From: Triglochin maritima
Taxonomy: Eukaryota > Streptophyta > Magnoliopsida > Alismatales > Juncaginaceae
Direction: 5' to 3'
NCBI GenBank assembly: GCA_963682175.1
Contig: OY821775.1
Span: 15,348,501-15,412,500 of the forward strand
DNA length: 64,000 nt
Below the pieces are notes generated by a model that was given only the letters and a program-made list of their open reading frames with translations, was not told where the DNA came from and searched no databases. This document shows positions 10,976 through 23,347 of the stretch, in pieces. Position 1 is the first letter of the stretch. The number at the start of each line of letters is the position of its first letter. The translations under genes were made by a program, and so were the position numbers.

Positions 10976-13800
10976 TTATCAAAGTTTTCTTTCACATACA
11001 TTCTCAATGCATAAAACATTAATAACTAGGGTAACCTTCCCAAATCACCTATCAAGCCAATCCACATGGATCCTCGGATCCATGGACTCGAAATATATTT
11101 CGCCTCTTAGCTTGGTATGAAGGTTTGTTGAATGGATCAGTTGTGTCACTGTTGTGTCCACCTATTTATTTATTTTGTCTTTCGTTGGTGGTTGAGTTAG
11201 ATGTAGTGATATTACTCCTAACTACACTAGATCATACCTTCACCTTCGATAATGATGACGCATCATCATTCCAACCCGCTTTTGTTAAGAATTCCTATGA
11301 GAATTGCATCAAAAATAGCCCTCGGCTATTTTCTCCCTTGTCTTCCATAAACAAGAACCTTATCTTTAGTCCGATTAAGGTACTTCAGAATATTCTTGAC
11401 CGCAATCCTATGCTTAGGGCTTGCGTCGGATTGGTGACTACCTGTCATACGTAGAGCATACGAGATATCGAGTCTTGTGCAAGTCATTGTGTACATGGTC
11501 CTTCCTTTTGCCAAAGCATAAGTGATACCTTCATGTACTCCAAGTCTTTGCGTGATTGAGCACGTTGAGACTCCTTGAGTTGCACACCTATACTCATACT
11601 TATTGGCACATTGTCCATATTGGAATTGTTCACCCTGAACTTTTCCAAGACCTTGTCAATGTATGTACGTTGACTGAAGCCAATGAGTCTACGAGATGTA
11701 TCTCAATGTATCTTGATTCTCAAGATGTGTTGAGCCTCATCCATTTCTTTTCATTGAAAATGCCGATTTCAATGAAATTTCTCGTTTGCTAATGCTAAGG
11801 TATATGATTGCTCATGAGCAATATGTCATCGACACATAAGATCAGAAGTACTACATGGCTCTCACTAATCTCCTTGTATCAACAAGGTTTCCTTTACTTT
11901 GAATGAAGAGAATCTTCTTCACGTCTTCGTCAAAGCGTTTGTTCCAACTCCTCGATGCTTGCTTCAATCCACAAATGGATTCTCAAAACTTGCATTTCTT
12001 CTCGCTATTATTTGGATCATCAAAATCTTGAGGTTGTACCATGTACATATCCTCCTCCAAGTTCCCGTTTAAGGAACGCCATTTTGATATCCATCTTCCA
12101 TATCTCACAATTGTGAAATGCGGTAATAGTGAGCATAATCCGAATAGATTTTTAATATGACAACCTCTCAAAAATCTCATCAATGTCAATTTCTTGAATT
12201 TGAGTATAACTTTTGCTACAAGCCTTGCTTCGTAGGTTGTCAAGTTACTATCCGTGTCTATCTTCCTCCTAAAAGCTCATTTATACTAAATGATATTTTC
12301 TCTTGAGGAAGGCAGATCAAGTTCCATACTTGATTATCGTACATGGATTCTACTTCGGATTCTATGACCTTTAACCATAGTTTGGAGTCTTTTCTTTCCC
12401 ATTGCTTCTTAGAACTTTGAAGGATCTTTGGTATCTAGTACCACGATCTTATGAAGTCCCACATACTTATTGGGTTTCTTCCTTTCCTTCATTGACCTTC
12501 TTAGTTCTTTTGGTTCTTTTCGTGTCTCTCAAACTTCTTCCACAATTTCTTGAGGAATAGGTTCACGTTCGACTCTCGAATGTACACTAGGTGGGGATGA
12601 TTGAGATTCTCTCACAATTTCTTGTAAGGATCTCTCACTCATACTGCCACTAACCAAATGAATCTCGGTTGGGCCTTCATGATTTTTAATGCAACATTCA
12701 TATCATGATCTTGTAGAGTATCTTGAGTTTCCCCAAGCTTAACTCTACTCCCACTACTTTTCGCTCTTTTCCAGAAATTCCAGAAAAAACATATCTCTCT
12801 CTACAATCTTTCGATTGGAGGTGACACACCAAAAGTAGTATCCTCTTGTCATACGAGGACAACCTATAAAGAAGCACTTATCCGCTTTTGGTTGAAGCTT
12901 GGTTGACATCAATTTCTTGATGTATACCTCACAACCCCAAATCTTGAAAAACTCGAACTTAGGTGTCTTTCAACTCCATAGCTCACAAGACATTTCCTCC
13001 ACGGATTTGGATGGAACATTATTTAGTGAGTTTGTCATTATTTGTAGTGCATAATTCCAAAAGTAAATAGGCAATTTAGATTGACTTATTATTGATCGAA
13101 CCATGTCGAGCAATATCATGTTCCTACTTTAGGAATGAGTCAAATTAAGTATCCTAAGCACTCACCCCTACGAACCTTTCGTAGAGACTCGATATTCTTG
13201 GTGAGTTGGTTCACTACTCCATCCTCGAATTCCTTGAACTTGTCAAAGAATTCACTTTTGCTTCCCATTAGACAAATATAGCCATAATGACTACAGTTGT
13301 CTGTGAACAAAATGAAGTACCTTAAACCGTCTCTTGCACTTATACTTATCGGACCACATGAATTAGAATGTATCATATCCAATTAGTTATTCGTTTTCGT
13401 TCCTTTCTTCTTAAAAGGTCTCTTGGTCATTTATTTGACCAATCTGATAGTGCTACACGATTGTATCATTCACGTGAGTTATCTTAGTTCCTTTTGTTAT
13501 TGTTTGTTTGAGTTTGTTTATTATTCATTTCAAGCAAATAGAAGTCATTCCAAACGAATGCATTTGCATAGAGAATTCCATTCTTCGATATAGACAAGCA
13601 AGAATTAGAAATATATATTAAGTTATCCATATCCAAAACATGATACAGAATAGTTCTTGCTAATCGAAGGCACATAACAAACATTCTTCAAAGCATAAAT
13701 TTAAATCACTAGACTATTGAAGTTCCATAGAATCTTGTACAATTGCAGCAATGCTTGAACTATTTCCAATCTTCAATATCATCTTGTTCTCCACGAGTTC
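10976..13800 (-). pseudogene. Decayed Copia pol (integrase, reverse transcriptase, RNase H)
   Basis: Minus-strand relics in Copia order. The integrase core begins near 13382 with MDMIHSNSCGPISISARDG and a FTDNCSHYGYI block. An RT fragment at 12243-11983 includes LNGNLEEDMYMVQPQDF. An RNase H fragment at 11514-11326 includes MTCTRLDISYALRMT and VKNILKYLNRTKDK. Frames change repeatedly and stops are frequent, so pol is dead. Gag, by contrast, is open for its whole length, so this element could at most have supplied gag in its recent past. Confidence 0.88.
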
Positions 13801-13811
13801 CTTCCTATCCT

Positions 13812-14783
13812 TCAATAGTTGCACATCAAAATTATGTGAGCACAAGATCCGATAACCTTTACCAAATCAAGGACAGAGGTGATTAAATTTATCTCAATAA
13901 CAAACATACCTATGGCGTTTCTCGGGCGCCTACATTCAATCATCCCATTTTCAAGGTCTTTCTTGTACTTGGGGCAATTTGGTCGGATGTGTCCCTTTTC
14001 ACCGCAGTGAAAGCACTCCATGTTGGGAGTTGGAGATTTGAAAGATTTCCCCCTTGAGGCACTCCTATGAGCACCTCCTACTCCCTTGCTTTTGATTGAC
14101 GTATCTTTGGTAAATTTGCCTTTACCTTTGTTGGTCTTTTTGCTCCTCTCATGTACGGCTAGGACTTGATTGTCCCGACCCGTGCCCATGTCAACATCTG
14201 CCGTTTTGAGAACGTTGTGAAGCTCCTCAAGACTCACCCATTTTTCACGCACATGATAGTGCATCACAAAGTCCTTAAAGGACGGGGCTAGAGAGCCAAG
14301 AATCAGATCTTCGGCAATGTCCTCGGGCATTCGAGAAGAGAGCTTCGACAACTTCTCAAGGTATCCTTGCATCGTGAGAAAATGCACGGATACCGATGTT
14401 CCCTTCGCCATATGGCACCTTGTGAGTGCGATGGTGGTCTTATAGCGCTCCTTTCGGGCACTATCCACGAACATCTTTGTTAAAGCTTCCATGGTCTTCT
14501 TGGGTTTTGAATCCAAGTATTTCGCTTGAAGCGAGTCACCCATGGATGCCAACATTAGACCGTGAACTTGGTTCTCTTGGTCTTCCCACTTGGCTATCGT
14601 CTCTTTCTCATTACCGGTTGCCTTCTCATTCAATTTTGGGATTTCACCATTCAAAATATGAGATGGTTTTTCAAACCTCAACCCGATATTAAGATTGAGT
14701 TGCCATCTCATGAAGTTTGAGCCATCATTTTGCAAAGGATTCTTTTCGATCATAGATCGCACAATTGGTTGGATATTAGACAT
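13812..14783 (-). CDS. Copia gag protein with CCHC zinc knuckle, running into protease remnant
   Basis: An open frame of 323 residues. I take the ATG at 14783 (MSNIQPIVRSM) as the start because it begins the conserved Copia gag, although the frame stays open further upstream. The N-terminal two thirds is the UBN2-type gag of Copia elements, which packages element RNA into particles (WQLNLNIGL near residue 30, then LTKMFVDSARKERYK). A zinc knuckle CX2CX4HX4C (CFHCGEKGHIRPNC) lies at about residues 257-270. Past it the frame enters the protease region (FVIEINLITSVLD), but the catalytic D-S/T-G is not recognisable and the frame ends soon after. The rest of pol is decayed. Confidence 0.8.
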   Translation of the reverse strand: MSNIQPIVRSMIEKNPLQNDGSNFMRWQLNLNIGLRFEKPSHILNGEIPKLNEKATGNEKETIAKWEDQENQVHGLMLASMGDSLQAKYLDSKPKKTMEALTKMFVDSARKERYKTTIALTRCHMAKGTSVSVHFLTMQGYLEKLSKLSSRMPEDIAEDLILGSLAPSFKDFVMHYHVREKWVSLEELHNVLKTADVDMGTGRDNQVLAVHERSKKTNKGKGKFTKDTSIKSKGVGGAHRSASRGKSFKSPTPNMECFHCGEKGHIRPNCPKYKKDLENGMIECRRPRNAIGMFVIEINLITSVLDLVKVIGSCAHIILMCNY

Positions 14784-16282
14784 TTCTACAAAATAAATTA
14801 TATAGGACTTTATGTCAATTTTATGTTTTAAAATACATACATATATATATCGAATATAAATGTAAATACTGCAAATAAAATTTTGCCCGTAAATGCAGTA
14901 ATCCAAGATCCTATCAATTGTAATATAGACTAGCTAAGGGCTATCGAATATATCACAATATCAAGGTAAGAAAAACACTTTCTAATCACAACCTTTTTGA
15001 ATTTTAGCAATACTAGCATCTTCAAACTCTTGTGATTCTTGTCTTTTTAATTATGAGGGAATATGACATATCCTCGTAAGAAAAACTTTTTCCCAAAACC
15101 GAGCGAGGGCTCTAGGTAATGTTAAGAAAACTTATTTTCATTTGATACGAGATACGTTTATCCATTGTATTCACAACTAAACACACTTGGGGTTCACTAG
15201 GGTGAAACACACCTCATATATTTAATCGTGGCACAACAATAGACAACCATTATATCTCCCACTATTCCCAAAGATGGAGGAAGCTATCTCCCGCTAAGGG
15301 CGAGCAGAGTATCCCACGATCAATGACTGCTAGTGGATGAAATAAGAAGGAAAATTACTCTTAATTTTGTTGGACAATTTCATATATTGACATGTGATTC
15401 GGAATTTTAGGTTATCATGCATATTATCATTCATACACATCCTAACATTCAATCACATTCATCACATGCATAACAGAAATTAAAAACAGAAATTAAACCA
15501 TTCACACAATCCACATCGTGTGAGTTTATATGTTCACTTTGATCCTTGATCCTCGATCCATGATCCTCGATCCATGATCGATGCGCTACAGCGACAACTT
15601 CCTCTTGCACCGGAGATGTAGATTTTACAGAAAATAAACATGCTCCTTACATTCGATAAGAACCGACTAGTGCAAGTCCTATGTAAAAACCTCTCAAATG
15701 CAATGCAATTATCTAAATATAGAAAGAGAGAATTTGGCTTTTACATATAAATAAGCCTCTGTATAATAATAATTACAAACATTCATAGGCGCTGATTTGG
15801 AACATATAAACTCACAATTCCTGCAAAGACAACTCGAGCAACGCATACACGCATGTCCAATCTAAACTATTTAATCTAGATTATCAAGCATCTAAAATCA
15901 AACAATTCTAGAAAAATCATTTGACATCCATTAAAATGATTTTCATGCATCCATAGTTCAAAATCAATTATTTTGAACCGCCGTTCATCCAATTTCCAAA
16001 AGGAAAGATGAACATTAGTCCTTTTCGGTTTTGTTGATTCCTTTATAAAATAATCATTTAAAATAAAACGAAAATTCTATAAATTAGACAAATGTCTAAA
16101 TTTCAATTCTAACAATCATGTGTGATGTTTTAAAACATATAAAACCATCAAAACGAATTTATTAGAATTTTATCAACAAAACATCGAAAAACTCGAAAAA
16201 GACATAAAACCGAATTGTTTTGATTCTAGATGGTAGCCTAAATTGATTTTATAGTCTAAATCAAAGATAATATAAATCAAAA

Positions 16283-16294
16283 GCTCTGATACAA
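16283..16294 (-). other. Primer-binding site of the Copia element
   Basis: The minus strand reads TTGTATCAGAGC, one base from TGGTATCAGAGC, the initiator-Met tRNA site. It lies next to the inner end of the 5' LTR. Confidence 0.85.
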
Positions 16295-16295
16295 G

Positions 16296-18320
16296 TGTTG
16301 GATTTCGTGCCCTATAGTATGTATATATTTTTGAAATTTTATAAACATATAGGATCGAAACATTCATATTTTCTTCGATTTTCATATAGACATGCATTTG
16401 TTTATCCTAATTATTCATCATGCATTAGAATAAACAAACAATTGCAAAGAGGATCATACCTAGAGGTTCTCTAAAACCTCTTGAAGATCCGGAGTCGCGT
16501 TGCCGGTCGAATCGCCAGGTGGATTGCCTCTGAATATTCACCAAACTCTAAACGAGATTAGAGAGAGAAGAGCTAGCCTCTCAATCCCCAATAAGGTTTA
16601 GAATCCAATTACTAACCCCTTTTTAGTTCTCTTGAGAAGAAGATCTCTGAAAACTAAAACTAATCTTAAGAATTAAGGAAATTTCGTGGAGAATTATGGA
16701 GAGAGATTTTTGCATGAGAAAATAATGAATTAATTAATGAGGTAATGAGATAAACTTGTATTTATAAGTTCTCTCCAAATTACCTATTCATGTGCAACCT
16801 CTTGCCCATGATTTCATGCAAACTTCCATCTAACCATCCATTATTTGCTAACAAATAATCTTAGCCACGAATTAAATTAATTATGGACCACTTCCATGCA
16901 TGATCTAATTAATTCTTAAATTAATTCTGCAGATAACCGTCTGGACCGGTCGACCATTTGAAGGTTCGGTCGACCGCTCAAACCAAGTTTCGGTCGACCG
17001 CTCGACATTCGTTCGACCGTTCGCAACAATAAAATATTTCATCGCAATGTTCGGTCGACCTTTCCGAACAGACGAAAATTCCCTGTTATCGGTCGAGACG
17101 TGTCCGGTCGACCGTGCACGATCGGTCGACCGTTCACTGCTGACCGGTCGACCGTTTTGCACAGTACTGCATACTTGTCAAATTTCGGTTTAACCCCTAC
17201 AAAATTTGACATTTCGGGATTAGTAGTAAATTCACAACTTATGTAACATATTATCCTATGTAATGATAAATCATTACACCCCATAATATTTACATCACAT
17301 ATGAATTTAATTTAGATTCTAATTATGTAATCAATCACAACATAATTTTGATTTTGCTTGTTCACCCATGTGTCAAATTTTCTACATAAAACTTGACACA
17401 TCTTATGAACTCAAAATCCCCATTTCTCGTTTCCCAGTTTTGTGGTGTCACTTATGAGAGGATCTAAACTAAGTTGGTAGTGATATTAAGAGCTTAATAT
17501 CACAAGCTATAAACGGTATCTAGCTACACATTATAGCTCCCAATTAGTTAGATGTCTTAATTCCACTCGAATCAAAACCCGATCCATTTAGTGATTGAGT
17601 GCACCACTTGTGTCCGTCCCTTGCCTCATGATATTAAGAATACACACAAAGTAGTATTGTGTCATCTTTGTATTAGTATTCATTTCTTGATATCTTTAAG
17701 CTAGTTATTATGTGACTTAACTCAAATCACATTGTGCACATTATAACTTTGCTTTATCAAGGGACCCACTAATATCATCACTCAATTAAGAGGGGCAATG
17801 ATAGTCTTTTGACTAACTATCTTCTCCAACAAAAGTCATACTTAACCAACTAATGCCTTTACACTACACTCATTGATAGCTTAAGACACTAGTCTAATTA
17901 AGCACTCCTTAAGCGATCAGATATAATTCTCATATCAAAGGACCAAGGACACAGTAAAATATTAATGACACAGAAACACATTTCTATAATATTTTACTTG
18001 TTAGGTCAATTCAGTATACAAAAGTACTATTTTCCTCTTTTTGTGTACCCATGTTGTCACTCACTTATAGAGCTACAATGATCTATGACCAACACGACAA
18101 TCTTAACTCGGTAATTAATGTCCCATGTTAATTACCATGATTGCGAATATCTTTTGTTTTATGTAAACCAATATCTTTTAGAGCTCTACGGTTAAGGACC
18201 AAAAGCCTCTTCCTTAACACTTCTAAAAGACAAATAACATAAACAAGGAACAAAATTATTTCTCATTCAATTCATAATAATTGACATTTAAAAGTAAATT
18301 TTTAGAACACATTACCTTCA
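16296..18320 (-). repeat. 5' LTR of the Copia element (LTR-A)
   Basis: Minus-strand LTR TGAAGGTAATGTG...CCAACA, 2025 bp, very similar to 8955-10963. The dyad array lies at about 16943-17155. It has one dyad unit the other LTR lacks (around 16955-16975) and lacks one the other has (around 9690-9715). Confidence 0.92.
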
Positions 18321-18325
18321 AGTTC

Positions 18326-19100
18326 TTTGTGCACCACAACTTTTATCTCGACGGAACAAACCAATGAGTCAGTGGGAGCGGACCCTGTTAGATTTGGGAG
18401 AATGACGGGGAGCACTCAACAAAGTCACCCCAGAAAGCCGCCCTGCATAGGGCGCACTTGGATTGCCAACTAGCGATCCCAAACCGCTATTCAGTGGTTC
18501 AGAAGCCGCGCCAGGTGCGCAGTTTTGGCTCGCCTTTCTCTAATGTTGAGGGTCTTCCGTTGCCATCACTAAAACCAAAATTTGATTTACGTAATAGGTG
18601 GCCACGAATGAAAGAATAAAATGACTAAACACTCAAATACAAAACGGAATTTGCAACAAACATTCATCTTTTCATTTTTCTTTCTACTCACTTACATTCT
18701 TCTTCTTTTTTGTCTTTTTCTCCCATTCTATGAGTTGTTACAAATGGAGAACTCTTGTGCTTATATAGGCACTTACAATGACTCTTTAACTTAACCTAAG
18801 CATAACTCTTTCATAAACAAGACATAAACTACATAACAAATGACCATTCAAGAGCATTACAACCTCTACTTAAATTGCACCATAAAATAAGGACGAAAAT
18901 CATGGATAAATGGAGAAACTCTTTGTCTCTTCCTTTCCTTCAACCTCTCACCTTCCAACTTGTTGAGTCATCAACACCTAGATGACTCACCCTCCATAGA
19001 TGATGTGGCTAGTGACTAGGATGTCACCTAGGATTAAGTTCAATTCACAATAGACTCATCCTGTTCGGGCCGCGTAACCTTTTTGCATAGTTCTCCCACC
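18326..19100 (+). other. Athila-like internal segment, origin partly unclear
   Basis: This continues the interrupted gag region after the Copia element. At 18464-18500 is a decayed version of the paired dyad motif (GCCAACTAGCGATCC then ACCGCTATTCAGTGGT). A stretch around 18541-19070 shows neither gag similarity nor paired ends; it contains a TATA-like CTTATATAGG (18759-18768) and could be another small insertion. Confidence 0.35.
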
Positions 19101-19109
19101 TTCTCGCGG

Positions 19110-19890
19110 GAACAATTATGAATTGAAACATCAATATGTGAGCATGCTTCATACCTTCTCTGCCAATAAGGAAGAGCCGTATATCTTTATACGTGAATTC
19201 GAGGAGGTATGCTCACTGTTCAAGCTTCAACAACTTGACGAGGATTAAGTTTGGTTGAGGATGATTTCTTTCACGTTGAAGGATAACACGAAGAAATGGA
19301 TGTACAGCCTCCCAGTGAGCTCTATTCGGTCTTGGGATGAATTTGTGATCGTCTTTTTAAGAGATTTTTCCCCTAAAGGAAAACTCAACAGTTACGGCAC
19401 CAGATACATCAAATGTATCAGACTGAGACTGAATCATTTCATGCTTTCTTCAAGACGTTCAAAGACCTTCTCCAACAGTGCCCTCATCATAGACTTGAGC
19501 TATGGTAGCTGTGTCAGATTGTTTATGAGGGCCTCAACTGCAATACCCGTACATTGTTGGAGTCAATGTGTCAGGGTGATTTCCAAATGAAACTCATCGA
19601 TGAGGGGTAGAACACTTTTGACTTAATGGTTGAACGTACCCTTGAGTGAGACACCATGAGAGAGCCACCAGCCGCCAGGTCTTCTGGTCGAGTTGGATCA
19701 TACTAAGTTGAGTCAACTATCACGTTTGAGGCGAAAATGACTTCTCTCATGCGTAGGATTGAGAGTTTAAAGTTGGACCGAGCTCCTATAGCTTAGGTCG
19801 CTACTCCTGCTTGTAGTAGGTGAGGACTTACGGGACATAGTGACTTGGAGTATGCTTACTCTCCAAGCGATACTGAGCATGCAAATGCAA
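19110..19890 (+). pseudogene. Athila-like gag core and zinc-knuckle relic
   Basis: Translation in shifting frames gives a retrotransposon gag (capsid) domain: NYELKHQYVSMLHTF, PYIFIREFEEVCSLF, LRMISFTLKDNTKKWMYSLP and SIRSWDEFVIVFL, then a frameshift near 19400. A TAA interrupts the frame near 19247. A damaged zinc knuckle follows near 19812-19850 (CSR-stop-GLTGHSDLEY), then HANAIY, where the solo LTR is inserted. This C-terminal portion aligns with residues 101-130 of the intact ORF at 60279-61763 (CGLSGHNIGECPY...). Confidence 0.85.
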
Positions 19891-19895
19891 TATAT

Positions 19896-21293
19896 TTTTA
19901 AATACCGCAAGTGCACGGCCGCGTTGAAGCGGTGACAAGTACGGGTCGATCCTCAGGGAGGTGAGTAGCCTCTGGTTTTTTCAGAAATCAAGTGGTAACA
20001 AAAAGGGAGAAGAGTTTGTCTATGCTAATCTACGCTACACTAAATTACTAAGAAGAGAAATGCAAAGTAAAGCAACTAACGATTACTTCGAATTAAAACT
20101 AAAAGAATGTAAAACTAAGTTGTAATCAAGAAGAGAAAGACCCCTAGGGGTGGAGTGTGTGCACACATGTAAAAAGATTGTGAAGAATGCATTCTATAGG
20201 CACAAATGTAGGTAGTGTTTTCATGCATAGGAAGTGTCTAAAGGTTATGACAAAACCTATCAATCCATTCACTAACCTAGTTGATTAACATTAATATACA
20301 CAAGATGGTTATTTCAGAACCTAAACAAACATGGGAGATGTCGAAGCTGTGTGACAAAACCCATCAAGTGTAGTATTATACTCTAACAAGCAAGCATAAA
20401 TTCACATTTATCAACACAATCAAAATATAAAACATTCATATCCATTCTTTAATGCATGTATGAACATCATCTCCAGCCCCAAAGGGGGATGGATCTACTC
20501 ACTACACATTATTCTAACAATTAAATTAAAAAACAAAGGAAACATTCTAACTACTTTAGCCTACAATCAAAGAAATAAAACTAAGCTAAGCATGCATAAA
20601 GAAACAACATAAAAATAAAACAATGGAAAAATTATTTTATTAAATGACTCACATCACCAGTAGCATTCTTCTCCACCTTGAGATTTTGCTCCAAGGCTTA
20701 CTCTAAGTAGAGAGAATGCCACCAAGCAATGGGTCCTTACAATAGAAGGTGAAGAGTTCTATTTATAGCCATAGAAAAATGTAATCCGGGACAATCCCCG
20801 GTATAAGACTTAAAAACTTCCAGAAATAGACTAAATACACATTAATACACGCTCCACATAAATCTTTGCGGATCCGGACCAAAAGTGACCACCAATTAGC
20901 GGTTTTGGACCGCCAATTGACGGTCTACAGTGTTTGGATCGCTCTGGATTTTCTTGCGGACTATTCTGAAAGGCTTTGTTTGTCTTTGATGCATCTACTT
21001 CGCTTGTTGGAGCTCCGACCCGAATAGAATTTCCAAAATACTCCCCATGATGGTGTGAAGTATTCTTGTTTGCTCATTGATCCTTCAATCTTACATTCAG
21101 GTCCTTCGATCTTGCATCTTAGTCATTGAGTCTCTTAACTCAATCTTTTTTCATGCTTTTAGGTTCTTTTATGCCTCTTCTCTTCAAACCTATTTATTTC
21201 TGAAATTCAAACATAAAACCTGTCACGTAGCATTGTTTAGGTGAAAGATAATGGATATAAGATACAAATATAAGCATGAAATGATGTCAATCA
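19896..21293 (-). mobile_element. Solo LTR-B inserted in Athila gag
   Basis: A minus-strand LTR of the LTR-B family (shared CCGCAAGTGCACGGCCGCGT near 19905 and ATGATGTCAATCA at the right end), about 1.4 kb, with no internal region. A 5-bp duplication TATAT lies at 19891-19895 and 21294-21298. Removing LTR plus one TATAT restores the reading ANAIYQQCPRNDLYSHSYNPG across the gag motif. The first 10 bp seen in other copies (TGATTGATCG) are missing at the left edge. The LTR includes twin dyads at about 20890-20928. Confidence 0.82.
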
Positions 21294-21298
21294 TATAT

Positions 21299-21510
21299 CA
21301 ACAATGTCCCCGTAACGACCTGTACAGTCACTCCTACAACCCAGGATGGAGAAAGTACCTTAACTTCTCATGGGGGGCCTTGTGGGGGCAACGGTTAGAG
21401 CTCGTACGCTTAACCTCCACCATATCACCCTCCACGCCCATCGGCAACCTACTAACCCCCACATCAGAGGTCTCAGCACCATGCTCACAACCTACCCAGG
21501 GCTCACCATC
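21299..21510 (+). pseudogene. Athila-like gag tail
   Basis: It continues the gag frame after the solo LTR: CPRNDLYSHSYNPGWRKY then LNFSWGALWG, the conserved gag motif of Athila/Tat-lineage elements. It runs straight into LTR sequence at 21511 with no pol, marking the internal deletion. Confidence 0.85.
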
Positions 21511-22406
21511 GGGTGGAGGTGATGTAGATTATGTGATAGTGATGAGTTCTTTTATTTGTGTCATTTCATGTGCTTATTGTAGATCTATACTTGTAGCATG
21601 CTTAAACTTGTATTAGATGTGATAATGTCCACACTAGGTACTTATCTTCTGCTAGCTTTAGAGTTTATCTTGTTGCTTGTAATGGTTTGATGGAAATGAC
21701 TTGTTATGTATGAATCCATGTTTGGTGCACATTCACATGAATGATTTAGGTTGTATGTAGGATTAATTAGTGCTCTAATGGTTACACTAGGTACTTATTG
21801 CATGTTTGACAATCTAAAATCAACATCAACTTTATGTGAGATATGCACGTTCATGGTTTGGCATGTAGTGTTGTGTATCCTATACTTAGATTCTACACTA
21901 GCTTCTACTTGTATGCCACATCAACTACATTTGTGCCTAATTGAAATGAAGACCCACTCACACACACACACACACCTACACCCTCCACTCTACAGGGGTT
22001 TAGTTTAATTGTTAATTCATTAATAGTTTAGTGTAATCAAACTTTCACTCTCCTTATTTTCCACTTAACTTCTGAAGAACCAGAGTTGACTCATGGTTTG
22101 GCATGTAGTGTTGTGTATCCTACACTTAGATTCTACACTAGCTTCTACTTGTATGCCACATAAACTACACTTGTGCCTAATTGAAATGAAGACCCACTCA
22201 CACACACACCTACACCCTCCACTCTACAGGGGTTTAGTTTAATTGTTAATTCATTCATAGTTTAGTGTAATCAAACTTTCTCTCTCGTTATTTTCCACTT
22301 GACTTCTGAAGAACCAGAGTTGACACACCTCCTTCTCGACTAGACCTGTACTTTTAGTGTCTTCACCAACGTCGTACACTTGCGATTATTATAACTGAAT
22401 CAATCA
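21511..22406 (+). repeat. Right LTR of the Athila-like element, with internal duplication
   Basis: It matches the left LTR (6998-7637) and ends ACTGAATCAATCA at 22406. A 240-bp unit is repeated in tandem: 21851-22090 and 22091-22324, both beginning TCATGGTTTGGCATGTAG and ending CAGAGTTGAC. The left LTR has one copy only. The 5' part of the LTR is deleted. Confidence 0.82.
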
Positions 22407-23226
22407 CCCACAAATCCCAAGCGACCTCGACCAGACTCATCTTCCACTTGTTCATTTATTCTCGGCCTCCACTGACCTGTCTCGGCCATATTCCACATCG
22501 CAATGATGAGGATCCATGCTACCAAAAAAGCACCCTTTTGGTTTCCTCGTCAAAGCACCGACGGTCCGTAGCCACATCATACTGGAAGGCAAAATACTGT
22601 ATGTGGCCGGACAAGGGTGGACAAAGCACCTTAGTAGCATTTATTTATATAAAAAAATATAAATGAAAGACATATGATGCAATGCATCAGTGACATTTTT
22701 TTAACAATGTCCAACAATGGAATCTTCACCTTGATATGTCATAGTACATCAATAATCTTATCCTAGTGCTTATCATTTTTCTTTACAACCCTATGTGGGT
22801 ATGGTACAATGGGGTCATATGAATCAGAAGGTTGAGTCTCATGAATGAGTTCTTTGGTAGGCTCTAATTCTTTTCTAGAGAGTTGCCTAAGGGTTCAGAC
22901 GTGGGCATTTCAACAAAGGAGGGCATCAACACTGTGATGATAGGAGGCGTGTGTAACGGTAGGGCTGTGGGAGCAATGCTGGAGGAGGGAGGAGGAGGAC
23001 ATGCTGCGAAGGCAAAGGAACCAGAATGATCCAGGGTTGTGGTGGAGGACACAGGATGAGAGGAGGATAGGGGAGTCTCTTGGGATTATGTGTTTCGGAA
23101 GGTCTCATGTTCAATAATCAGTTAGAGAGGACTGAGAAGAGAAGAGGGGGAGAAGAGAAGAAAATATAAGAGTTTGGTGGTGGGGATGGGTATCTTTTGG
23201 GTGTGGAGAGAAGAGAGGAAGAGATG
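22407..23226. other. Intergenic segment, nothing recognised
   Basis: No protein similarity or paired repeat ends were found. Purine-rich GAGAAGAG tracts (about 23120-23225) generate spurious frames on the opposite strand. Confidence 0.45.
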
Positions 23227-23347
23227 TTAAGTTAAAGGTGAATTGGTTTTGTGCACTTTATGAAGGAATGTGTTATAAAAGTTTTACTTTTAAATGTCTT
23301 TTATTATGAATTGAATGTATTGAATATTTTGTTCCTTGATTAATGTA

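Larger units (their letters stand above)
8955..18320 (-). mobile_element. Ty1/Copia retrotransposon with two LTRs and target duplication
   Basis: Complete by structure, decayed in coding content. A perfect 5-bp duplication AGTTC flanks it (8950-8954 and 18321-18325). LTRs of 2009 and 2025 bp lie at 8955-10963 and 16296-18320. Reading on the minus strand: right LTR (5'), primer-binding site (16283-16294), gag with zinc knuckle (14783-13812), decayed protease-integrase-RT-RNase H (about 13800-11000), purine tract (10964-10975), left LTR (3'). The order integrase before RT makes it Copia. It sits inside the gag region of the Athila-like element. The LTR is the LTR-A family also found as solo or truncated copies at 23261, 44720, 49287 and 54688. 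Confidence 0.93.
6826..22406 (+). mobile_element. Athila-like Ty3/Gypsy element, internally deleted, with nested insertions
   Basis: A plus-strand LTR retrotransposon remnant. Order: truncated left LTR (about 6826-7637), tRNA-Asp-type primer-binding site (7644-7661), leader, gag start (8739), Copia insertion (8955-18320), gag core (about 19110-19860), solo LTR insertion (19896-21293), gag tail (21299-21510), then directly the right LTR (21511-22406). Protease, reverse transcriptase and integrase are missing: the gag tail abuts a point well inside the right LTR, so a deletion removed pol and the first part of that LTR. Gag shows the NDLYSHSYNPGW motif typical of Athila/Tat-lineage gag. Without the two insertions the remnant is only about 4.8 kb. 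Confidence 0.8.
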
